Source: Cylicocyclus nassatus (taxonomy: Eukaryota; Nematoda; Chromadorea; Rhabditida; Strongylidae). From it: a DNA stretch of 64,000 bases. The notes under the pieces are model-generated. The model ran no database searches, had not been told where the DNA came from, and saw only the letters and a list, made by a program, of their open reading frames with translations. Shown here piece by piece: positions 1-10,500 of the stretch (its first letter is position 1; each line of letters opens with the position of its first letter). The DNA is taken from the NCBI GenBank assembly GCA_958299035.1, contig CATQJL010000112.1:48690941-48754940 (forward strand), given 5' to 3'. The translations under genes were made by a program, and so were the position numbers.

Positions 1-429
1 ACTCCAAACAACGAAAAATGATAATTCTCAATTAAAAAAAAGTAGAACCTTCGTCATTTGCTTGACGTAAACTGTGTGATATTGCACTTCCAGACTTACA
101 GGCACCGGCAGCAAGTGCCAGCACACTTCCGACATTTTGCATAAAGGGGTTCTCAAAATCTCAAACTACATTTAAGCTTTCTCGAGATCACTATGGCACT
201 TTGCACTCAGAAGTTTCCCTTTGAAAAGGGTTTCTTTACGGTTAGGTCGGAGTTTTTGCCAGTCTTACATCAAGTTGACGACAGGCTGATTTCAAGACCT
301 ACCACCGGATTGAGGAGGATTACTACCGGCTCACGTATTGAAGGCCATGTTGTCTATCTGCTCAGCGTACTTTTGTCGACAGTTTCGCTAACGGTCATTG
401 TTATATGTATTGTAGCAGGTTATCATTCA

Positions 430-900
430 TTCAATTTGATTGATTTTTCTATCTCATTTCTATCTCAAAAGTACAACCATTCAGCCACTCATATGCGCAA
501 TCTTTACGTATTCCTAGAGAATTTGACGCAAAGATAGAGCGCTGATTGAGGCGAGACGATTAGCGGAACAAACGCCACTGAGGGCAACAATCGCTAGACT
601 TTTATTAGAATGCTGACACAAACATCAAAATACAGATATGTTTGTATTATTATGTACAACTAAGATCTTATTTAGAAACTTCTGCTTATAATCCATATGA
701 GAAACAACCGAAGCAATTATAGGCTATTGCTACATTGTGACACAGGAATAAAAATTGAGAAGTTCGCTTACATTAACAAAGCATGTGATTTTTTCCTCAA
801 GACTAGTGGGCACACAACTTTAGCAGAAAATCAGGAATAAAAATATTTTTGTTCCAATTTCAAAATGATCAATTTTGAAGCTAGAAAGAAAAACTGTTTG
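430..900. repeat. Duplicated upstream segment, copy 1 (pairs with about 42480-42970)
   Basis: Short conserved blocks occur in the same order in both places: tctatct...cattcagc.actcatatgcgcaa, a gaggcgagacga / gttgagacgagat block, and aaaatcaggaa...aaaata near the right end. Both segments lie upstream of an NRF gene, so this looks like the promoter-side part of the tandem duplication. TE insertions lengthened the gap to the gene in copy 1. The ORF at 193-537 partly overlaps the segment and is not conserved in copy 2. Confidence 0.45.
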
Positions 901-989
901 TAATCAGCTTGAGAAAGCCAAAGCTACCTTTTCAGCATGCTGATAGTCCATATGAGCAGCTTATCTTGACCCCACTGATCCCATATGCT

Positions 990-1095
990 CCAATGTTGCT
1001 CCAGAGCATAGGTGCGATAGGGGGAGCCGGGCTCTCCTCAGGTGAAGGGGGTCTCGGCTGTTCCCGACCTTCCAGGGTGAAGGGGGTATGTGAGT
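990..1095. repeat. 0.1-kb small repeat with GGTGAAGGGGGT units, copy 1
   Basis: The unit reads gctccagagcataggtgcga, taggggg, a spacer, AGGTGAAGGGGGT, a spacer, GGTGAAGGGGGTA. Related copies lie at 3970-4070 and 28335-28437. Class unknown. Confidence 0.5.
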
Positions 1096-1620
1096 TTAGG
1101 AGGGGGGGAGGGGAGGAAGAGAGAAAAGGTAAAAAAGCGTGGTATGAAGAGCTCTAATTTGTACCTTATCTAGGCACAAATTGAAAAAAAAATTTAAAAA
1201 TTTTCAAAAGATATTAAAAAATTTTAAAAAAATTGATTATGAAGATCTGTGCTCCTGTTTCACTGCATCAACAATAACGAAAGCAATAATGTTTATCCCA
1301 AAAGATGTACAAGTTAGGAACAAATTCATTTCCTGCACATCATCATCAATAATATCACTATCGCTAACGTCAGAGACAACAAGTTCGCCGCCTGAAAAAT
1401 CTTCTTCTTCCTCCAAAGGGTCATCGGAGTAGAAGTAGAATTGCGTGCAAAAGCGTTCTGAGTCGAAAATGGATTTGAAACTTTCTTCTTCTTTTGAGCG
1501 CTTTTGTGATTTTTTTCCTAGCCCTCTGGTAGCACCAGGAAGTCAGCAGGTAGGTGACCAGTTTCTTCATACCATCTTTTAGGATATTTCAAAAAGTCGT
1601 ACGGTAACAGCCTGTCTGGA

Positions 1621-2489
1621 CTACTTATACCAATCCTTTAATGAAGTTTTTAGATAACAATATTCTAGTAGAAGGTTACAAGCCTTAAGTAATTGCTTAG
1701 ATGCTCCATCGTTGTACGAATTCCGCGTTGTGTTCTGATAATAGAGTAGATAGAAAATTTCTTTCTCCACCTCTGCCGTGCTAGTCGGAATGGAAACTAG
1801 CTTTGCTAGTAGGTCCATCAGATTTTTGCGGTAAGTAATGAGAGCCAGGTCTCATATGCTTTCGCAACACGGGAAGGAAATAGTGCTTACTTTTTGGGCC
1901 TTGTCGAACTCTGGCTTCACCTCCTCTGGCATACGTCTTGTTAGCTGATGAGAAAGCTACTCAACTTCTTCTTTAACAGCATCTGCGGAATACCCGAAAA
2001 AAGGAGGTACTATGCTGCGCGTTGGTTTATTTTTTCAATATCATAGGTCATATTGTCATATTTTCATATTGTCACAAGGCGAATAACTTCCAAAAGCATA
2101 AAGCACAGAGTTGGGTTCGCACTCCAGCCGGGATCTAAGCGCAGTAACTATGTTTTGTACTAACACCTTCCTTTTGTTCATATCCATGTTTGTGAATTCA
2201 GCAGCCTTGAATTCTTCAGCAACCTGAAGATCAGCAATGGACTTCCTGGACATTCCCTCATTACTAGACAATCTGCTTGGATTCCTTATGCAGGAAATCA
2301 TAGAGTTTCGCTCAATTGCCAACTCTGTATCAATGTCGACAACATTTTCGTCGGCGTAAGATTCTCCTTCTGCTCGCTGTTGAACTGGAACATATGCGAG
2401 TCATCTGCGATTTTGTAAAGTATTTTGCCTGCCGTTTCCTCTTCAAACTGCCAACCTTTCCAAAACATTGAGGGATATTTTAATAACAT
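1621..2489 (-). pseudogene. Decayed hAT-type transposase / hAT-like protein, C-terminal remnant
   Basis: Three broken minus-strand frames line up in order: 2489-2298, 2322-2056 and 1818-1621. The last contains LVSIPTSTAEVEKE, which resembles the hAT C-terminal dimerisation signature (family form roughly SIPtStAeVERgFS...). The upstream piece has TALRSRLE and EEVKPEFD-like stretches between stops. At least two frame changes and several stops separate the parts, so it is not functional. No zinc finger or catalytic core could be assigned. The family call rests on one motif and could be wrong. Confidence 0.45.
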
Positions 2490-2869
2490 GTTATGCTTCT
2501 GAATGTCTTAGAGTTTTTGATTCATTGAAAGCAACCATTCTCTACAAATCAGGTAAGGTGAGTCTAGAGCGTTTTCACGAAAGTGACCTTCTTCAGCACT
2601 AGGTTTACAGAGTTTAGATTCCAGAAATGGGCAAGTTTTTGTGTGAAGTTGTGGAAAATCACCAATCTCCCATAGTTTTTTGAGTGTGTGCTAATAATGA
2701 TGGCATAATTGTCAATCAAAAGCGCATTTTTTACCAAAAAAAAAACATAAACATATAACAACGACAAGCACGCTCAAATAGACGCGTTCGCTCAAGTTCC
2801 CGTTAGTGCTGATAACGATGTCAATCCACAGCACATTTTTTACTATTAACTTGCTCCACCTCGCTCTTA

Positions 2870-3574
2870 TTAGGTCGTCCGGAAAGTTTTTGCACACGAA
2901 TTTCAAAATTCATAACTTCTGATTTTTCCAACCGATTTGACTGCTTTCACTTTTATGTGAAAGGGTATGTCATGCTCTTTATAATGACAGCTCAGCTGCT
3001 TAGTAATGGTCATCTGTTGCATAGATAGGAGCGATAGAAGAAAAATGGTAAAAATTTTAGTTTTTTGAGAAGGGTCATAAAAAATCGGAGACTTGCAACA
3101 AAAATCGGAGCATTCAGTACTGTAAGTTCTTTCACCAGCTCTTTCTAACAGTGCAAAGTTTGCGCCGATTGAGAATCTCCATGAAAAGTTATGATTTCCC
3201 TGAAAAATGCCAAAATAAATCAAATTCGCCTTTTTGTACTGCTTGTTCGGAAATTATAACTTTTCATGGAGACGCTCAATCGGAGCAAAGTTTGCACTGT
3301 TAGAAAGAGCTGGTGAAAGAACCTACAATACCGACTGCTCCGATTTTATTGCAAGTCTGATTTTTTATGACCCTACACAAAAATTCAAATTTTGAGTGAT
3401 TTTGTTTTGAGCTTCTATCTATGCAACAGATGAACATTACTAAGCAGCTGAGCTGTCATTATAAAGAGCATGACTTACCCTTTCACATAAAAGTGAAAGC
3501 AGTCAAATCGGTTGGAAAAATCAGAAGTTATGAATTTTTGAAAATCGTGCGCAAAAACTTTCGGGACGACCTAT
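2870..3574. mobile_element. Palindromic mariner-type non-autonomous element
   Basis: It begins TTAGGTCGTCCGGAAAG and ends ctttcgggacgacctat, with arms of about 330 bases (for example catagataggagcgat paired with ctatctatgcaacag) around a short centre. The TTAGGTYG...CRACCTAA ends recur in several elements of this window and suggest Tc1/mariner. It encodes no transposase; the small ORFs inside are palindrome shadows. Confidence 0.7.
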
Positions 3575-3633
3575 ACAATGTGTTGGCTTTTATGCACAGA
3601 AGCAAATGATTTTTAGAGCCGGAAAGCAAAGAA

Positions 3634-3760
3634 GTCCTAACATGATGTATTCGAAAGCTAAGATCATAGAGAATCGATGTAGACCGTCGACTTTTTTCTA
3701 GGTCTTCTGTGCCGCGAGATATGAGGGATTTCATGTGCTCCAAAAATTAACCGATTTTGT
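3634..3760. repeat. Fragment of the gtagaccgtcgac repeat family
   Basis: It matches 28156-28310 in inverse order (tgtagaccgtcgactttttt, gccgcgag, cataaaatccct / agggatttcatg). Confidence 0.4.
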
Positions 3761-3969
3761 GTCCTCACTCTCTGCTCTCCAAAATGCTACGAGGATGAAT
3801 AAATAACCATAAATAAACATAAATACCTAAACATAATTGGCAGAACATCTATTTCTATTATCACAACATAAATACCGTTTTTTTAGTAAATTTATGAGTG
3901 CACTTGTTGTTTGAGGTACTTAGCCTGCGTTTCGTAACGATTTTTATCATATTCTCAGAGTACAATACC

Positions 3970-4070
3970 AATCTCAGCCCAGGTGAAGGGGGTCATCGGG
4001 AGTTTGGCCTCAAAGTGAAGGGGGTAAGATCCATCACTCCCCCTATCGCAACTATGCTCCAGAGATATCA
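3970..4070. repeat. 0.1-kb small repeat with GGTGAAGGGGGT units, copy 2
   Basis: Orientation is opposite to copy 1 for the tgctccagag end, while the GGTGAAGGGGGT blocks keep the + orientation, so the unit was rearranged. Class unknown. Confidence 0.45.
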
Positions 4071-4463
4071 TGGTCCTCCATCAACAGATTGTTGATTTCA
4101 ATTCTCCTGCATCTTAATTTGAATAATCTGACATTTTAGAGAAGAAGCTTATGAATGAGGTCTTTTACCTCTGCAAAAACTTTTCAGTGAGTCATATTAT
4201 TTAGGCAACATAAGAATTCAAGCACAACCTCAGCAAGTGCTAGTTCTGAAGTAGTGCATGATATTACGAAAGATGAGTTGCAATCTGAAGCTTATGACTT
4301 GCTGTAGATTAGCGATGTAGCGTGAGGGTAAATGAAACAAATTTTGGGTTGTCAATTGTCTAAAACCTCTGAGTTTCCTTTATAATGAAATCTCTATCAT
4401 TTGCTAATGCTTCATATTATGTTCGATAAGAAGATTAGAAACGCGAGTGTTTGTTCTTTGCAG

Positions 4464-4523
4464 CTTAACTTGGGAATGCTAGGTGCTATGATATCGAGAA
4501 AGTACCAACAAGCATAAGACACT
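4464..4523 (+). promoter_or_regulatory. 5' UTR of gene A after a possible trans-splice acceptor
   Basis: A strong nematode-style acceptor (ttctttgcag) ends at 4463. The 60 bases that follow resemble the matching stretch before gene B (43556-43616, also after a tttacag acceptor). This suggests a conserved spliced-leader or 5'-UTR acceptor. In gene A the stretch holds a short upstream ORF (ATGCTAGGTGCT...TAA). Confidence 0.45.
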
Positions 4524-7500
4524 ATGCCAAACGCCATGCTATTATTCGGTATTCTACCTTTCGTTGGACTTATTCAACCGCTTTACGCTGATCCAAGCTG
4601 GGTAAGACCTTTGATTTTCTCATGAAATGGTCACTTTTTGTACTAAGATAATCTTCGAAATGCCCGATCAGAAAGAACTATATAGAAAAATAAAAATATA
4701 AAAGAGACAAAATAAAATAACATACTGAACGTGCGGCATTTGGAAATTGAGTTGAGATAACTTGCAGTTGAATTAATTGGATGAATACCTTTTTCCAGAA
4801 ATATTGCTTATGATGAGACAAAATTTGGAAATGCAACTGATTTGATAACAAGTCTTAAATCTTAGACTATGTAAATAAGTCTTTGTTTACAAAAGAAACG
4901 AATGTATTCCAGCAGACAAAAAAGTAGACTCTAATCTCAACAATTCAGCCATTTCCATTCCCGTTTCCTGGTGGTTTCCCCGTCCCATCAGAAATAGTAA
5001 ACCTAACGGATGTATCGGATCAATGCTTAACGGATGTCAACATGTTCACAACGAGTTTGACCACTTATGCGCAGACCTTCGAGGAGTGTCGACGAGCTGG
5101 AGGATGTACCAAAGAGCAGCAGATAGTGCTCGACGAGCACAAATATGCCGTAAAGCGTCAGTTTCACAAGAAGACACTTACTGAACCAGGGCTCGGCAAA
5201 GATGGCTTTCCGAAAATGCAAAAAACGAAATCCCTCTTGACTTTCGCAAAATTTTTACGAAGTCGTCTTCGAACTTTAGACCCTACAATACCGCTCACAT
5301 TTTTTGAAAAATAGACGCGAATGTATGGACATGTATGGACATGTCCATACATCAGCGTCGCGTGGCCATATCTCGCTTCAGAGTGGACGAATTCTGGATT
5401 CAAAGCCACCATTTGATTCAACTCGGCGCGGAGAATCTTCTGATATATTGGAAGTGGGGGTACGATGTTTTCGATATTCCGTTTTCAGTTTTTTGAGTTT
5501 GTTCTACGGAGGTCCTTTCGCGAATATGTGAAGCGACGCCTTCCCAACATAGAAGACTTTACTAAGTACTATTCCATAATGCTGTTCTTGTAGATTATTG
5601 TGCGCTAAAAAGTAGGCTCAGACTTCTTTTCAAAGGAGATAGAAGCGTTGGAAATTTTGGAAAAATCACGCGTTTCTAAATTCTACTCGCCATAACTTCC
5701 TTCGGAATAAGTATGTTTTGAACCCGAAAGCAGCGCCTTGCTCAGCTCATCAAGGCGATTTTTCTCATATACAGCATGTCCTTGATATTTCGATTTCAGT
5801 ATTCATGAATCTTTCTGAGAACGTCTTTTCGCGAAGGTGTAAAGCAGCGAGCATTGTCCCGAGTACATTCCAGCGAGGATATTTCGATAGCACTTTTTCT
5901 GTAGACTATAATGTGTTAAATAGTAGCCGCAGTTGCCTTTTTAAAGAAAGTAGAATGGCGAGTGAATTGTGGAAAAATCTTGTCGTCCCAAATTCTACTC
6001 GCCATATCCGCAGAATACGAAGCTATCTTGCTAAGCAGATGTGAGTTTCGAAATCAGCAGGTCGCATAACCTCTACGAGCAAGTTTTCCGATATGTTCGG
6101 GTTATTCCACTTTTTCTCGTTTTACGCTCCGGAAGCTCGCCGATGGATTTTGGTCAAAATGTTGATGCTCTTGAATTGTAGGGAAACTTCGCTTATAGAG
6201 GTTTTCGAACACGCTCTTTACGAAAATCGTGGTCTTTGAGGATTACGGGGTCTTTTTGGAGAGATACGGTGAGGTGACTGTAACTGCATCACGAAAGTGC
6301 GTAAATTAACTTATACACTAATGATCCTGTTTCGCCTCTACCCCTAGACAGGTAGCTGTATTAGACCACTCCCGAGGCTCATCAGTAGGGAGGAGTGGGC
6401 TGGAGAAGGAAGAGAGTGATAGCACCGTAACAGGTTTGCCTTTTATACCTGTGGGGTAGGTCAGATAGATCAAAGGCAAGGCCAAGGATTCAAGTCATGC
6501 TATTTACCATTCTGTAAACGAATCTTTTTACATTTTTGAATGTGCTTAGCTGATTGTATTTATATGTAATACATTTGTTAAAAGTAACGCATTTGATTAT
6601 TCCTAGTTGAATTACTTCCTTGTCATAATTTAAGCTAAGCAATAGTCTAATCAAATTTTCAATCCTTTCATAAAAATCCTCAAATTTTGTGCAGGTTCTG
6701 TAAATTCGCAATACTTCTGTATAAATAATAGCACATTTGAGAGTAAGGCTTATATGTGAAGTTCCATGTGAAAACCTTACAACTTCAAAGCCAAAAGCTT
6801 CAGTTTTATTGTATTGCTTAGTGATGATGACATTATTTCTGATAGAAATACTTAGGTCCAGAAAATTACAATCATAAAGAGTAGGATTAGTAGTCTCCAT
6901 ACTCAAAACGTTATTATAAACTTGAGTCAATAAGGATTTTATGTATTCTTGTGTTTGATCGTGAATAATTAAAATGTCATCCATGTATCGATATGCATGG
7001 AAAAGGAATTGATATTTTTGTATCTTACATGCAAATGTGTACTCAAAGTAAGAGAGAGTAAGGTCTGCAATTATAGGGCTAGCATTACCTCCTTGAGGTA
7101 CTCCAACTATCTGATGAAATATTTGGTTGCCGACTCGGCAAAAACTATTACGCAGAATATAGTCTAAAAGATAAATTAGATCTTCTATTGTATAGTACCT
7201 ATAGCCGTCTGTATCGTCCTGTGTAGAGGTGTACATTATTCTTTGATTATTATTGATTTTTATATATCTTTTACAAGCATTTCTGAAACATAGTTTGGTT
7301 ATTTCTTTAAGGTTGTGAATTATGATATCATGCGGTATGTTAGTAAACATATTTGTGAAATCAGCAGAAAAGAGTCTTTTGTTTTTCGCTTCAATGTTTC
7401 CCAGGTCGGCGGATATATTTATATCATTTATAGCCCAGTAAGTTTGTAAGCATTTTTTATTCTTAAGAACAGTGTTTGCATAATTTTTGAAATGAATCCT

Positions 7501-10500
7501 GATGAAGTTTAGAAGATTTAACAGCTTAACCGTTATATGTTTGGTACTGCTGTCATAAGCACCAGTGATAAACCTAAATTTTGTAGGATTCTTATGTAGT
7601 TTGGGTAAGCAATATATGACTGGTATATTACAGGTTACTTTGCTTTTAATGTGCAGATTATTCGTAAAGATAAGATGTCTGGTGATGATGTCATTTATAT
7701 TGGAATTCTCAACCTTTTCATATATGTTATTGACTGTATTATGTACAGTTAAACCCATTTCTTCTAATATTATTTTCAAGTATAGTCTTTTGCAAATAAT
7801 TCCATAATTAGAACTGGCTTTGTCTAGAGGGCAGATTACAAAATAATTATGTATATAGTCGAGCTCGTTTTTATTAATACTAACCAATGCATTGTTATTG
7901 ATACAATAAAACAGTTTGGCCTCAATTTTTCCAAAATTATTGTAAACTATATTAGATATTTTTTCGATTGTACGATTATTTAAGTGGTATTTTTTCTTTA
8001 TTTTGTCAATGTATTCTTTAAGAATATCTATCCAAGTGCTTTTGATTTTTTGTTGCGAAAAATTTAATGGAGGTCGAAATTTTGTACCTTTTTTGAAAAT
8101 TTCGTGAATGTCTAATCTATTAAAAATACTGACATCTCCTGTAACAATGTCTTTGTGATGGCTGGATACGTAAGTGGGGTAATTATCACAGATACAAGGT
8201 ATGAGTTCAGTATTCAAACTTGGGATAGCTTTCAGGAATTTGTTATAGTTGAAAATACGCGTAGAGATTGGACTGTTGTATTCAAAAATGATTCTAAAGT
8301 TTTTAAATTCTGTGTTACCTTCATCAATTAGAGCTCTGACGGCTCTGTTATTGAAAATTTTATTAAGATTAACTCTATCTAATATTGAGTTGTAAAAAGG
8401 GATTTTAATTGAAGGTAGATTTTGAAATACCTTTTTATTTTTGTCAGCGTGTTTATTGAAGTGATAGTGGCAAAGTGTGCTAAGCAGTATAATTTTATTT
8501 GTTCTTGATATATTCAAATAGTTGGTAGGATAAATTAGGTGGTATATAAGCTTAGAAATATATTTATGTGGTTTAGATTTTAGGTATTTGAAAATATCAT
8601 ATGGTTTTTCTGTTTGTTCGAATAGTAAATTAATCTCATTAAAGATTTCTTCTATAGTACTGTTTGGTCTGTTTTTATGTCTATGGTTTCCTCTATTTTT
8701 TCTTTCTTTCAGAATTCTAAGGCTAAAAAACGGATGAGCTTTAGAGGTTGTTAAAGGGTTTTGTATTAGACTGAGATTTCCGTAGCCTTTAATATTGTCA
8801 TTGAAACCAAATGGGAAGGGAGTCATTAACAATTTTATCCAAAAAAGTTCTTTGTTTCTAAGTATTTCTGTGTCTTGATTTTCAGTTAAGTTGTCCAAGA
8901 TAGAAATTGTAATATCACTACTGTTACATCCTTTTTCCATGAAGTGTCTATAAAGTATTTTGTTTTCATTATCCTTCGTTATACCTCTAATATGTTCTTT
9001 GATTCTTTCGCGAAGTTTGCGGGTGGTTATTCCTACATATTGTAAACCACAAGTACCACATCTAATGCAGTATACTACGTTTTTGCTGGTGCAGTTGCTC
9101 ACTGTGCGTTTATAGGTATTTATTTTGAATCCAGTGACTTGTGAAATTACGTAGTCATTGTAATCCATTTTACTACATATGTTACAGGATTGATTACATT
9201 TTGAACCCTTATTTTTATTGCCGAAATTCAGTAGGTTGTACCTGCCGGATACCTTACGCTTATAGAACGTAGAACCCTGAAAATAAGATTGGGAATAACC
9301 ATATGTTTTTGTATTGTTTTTGAGCCTAGATCTAAGGTATAGAAGGGCCCTATCCCATACCAGAGGGAAGGTTACTTAGAGTTTCGGGAGGACTGCTCCC
9401 AGGGGTTGGCGCTCCCTTTGAAAGAATAGCTACCGGAGGCGTAGCACTTACCCTCCCTTGCCAGTGACTACTTGTGTAAACCCCATCGGTAGTACCCGGA
9501 AAAAAGAAAAAGGAAAAAAGGAAAAAGGAAGGGAAGAAAAACTAAACCCACCAACGTAAGGTACACAACCTACCCCCTTATGTGTAGTACAATGTTTTGA
9601 CTGTTTAAGTTTTGAGTACATGAAAGGTTTTTTTAGGATTTTTGATTATGTAATGTAAGGGCAAAGAAATACTATGAATATATTGGTAGTGAAATGTTAT
9701 ATAATGCTTGTTTAGTGTGATATTAATCTTATGTCTTAGTAAATATCAGTTCTTCACTATGGGGCTGAATCAAGTTATTGTCAGTAAACTAACTTCAGTT
9801 TCAATCTACCGTAATCTAGAGGTCCAAGTGATTGTTATAGGAACGTCCTATAATCGAATTACGCTTGGGAAGAGAAGTAAATTGATTAGACCTGGAATGA
9901 TATCCACGAAAGTCCATAATGGAGGAAAATGGGCTTTCAAACCCTATTTTATTCGTTCGCGGTGAAGAGTGGTCGGAATCTGCTTTCGCTCGCGTTATCC
10001 AAAAATTTTCATCCCATTGCAACCACGAGGCAATGCGGTGAAATGAAAATGATACAACCCTACCTGAGCTCTCGCTTGCGAAAGATGACGTCAAAAGTCC
10101 ATTTGGAATGGGGCAAAATGGGATTTACCTCCATTTTAAACGGACTCGAAAGCCCATTTTACTCCCAGCAGCAAGGTGAGCTGGGACTTAGTCCATTTTT
10201 GACCTTTTTGCATATTTTTGATTGCGATTTTTTGAGAATGTGTTCCTCAGCCTATCTTGAGGTAACAAGAGAGTGGAAAAAGTTTCATGTCTTTTATAAA
10301 TTCTGAAATAAGTGTTTTTTTCTAAACTCATATAAATGCTGTTAAACTCATGGAAGGAGGTAAAATTCACCAAAATATTCGTCAACAAACTCAAATGCTT
10401 CCAAGTATTAGGTCGATGCGAATATTCCTATGTAAATCGAATAAAGTTTGTTAACTCTCCAAATCATCAACCAAAACTAGATTTATGACTTGTGTTTAAA

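Larger units (their letters stand above)
1..4463. other. Region upstream of gene A
   Basis: It holds the duplicated segment at 430-900, a 0.1-kb small repeat at 990-1095 and another at 3970-4070, AT-rich DNA at 1170-1240, a decayed hAT-type transposase at 1621-2489, and a palindromic mariner-type element at 2870-3574. The ORFs at 193-537 and 909-1157 have no recognisable domain. I see nothing else gene-like between 4100 and 4463. Confidence 0.5.
6305..9575 (-). mobile_element. Naiad-type Penelope-like retroelement
   Basis: The coding frame is 9168-6490. The 3' flank 6489-6305 abuts the inner edge of the left 1-kb arm and holds a hammerhead-like motif. The 5' flank reaches past 9375 to a polypyrimidine stretch on the minus strand (tttttcctttttcttttttc, around 9497-9540). 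I could not find flanking pseudo-LTRs or a target duplication, so the limits are approximate. Confidence 0.7.

Noticed and set aside
5718..6044. 108-aa ORF as a gene
   Set aside because: An almost identical ORF exists inverted at 14045-14371; both are the arms of the long terminal inverted repeat.
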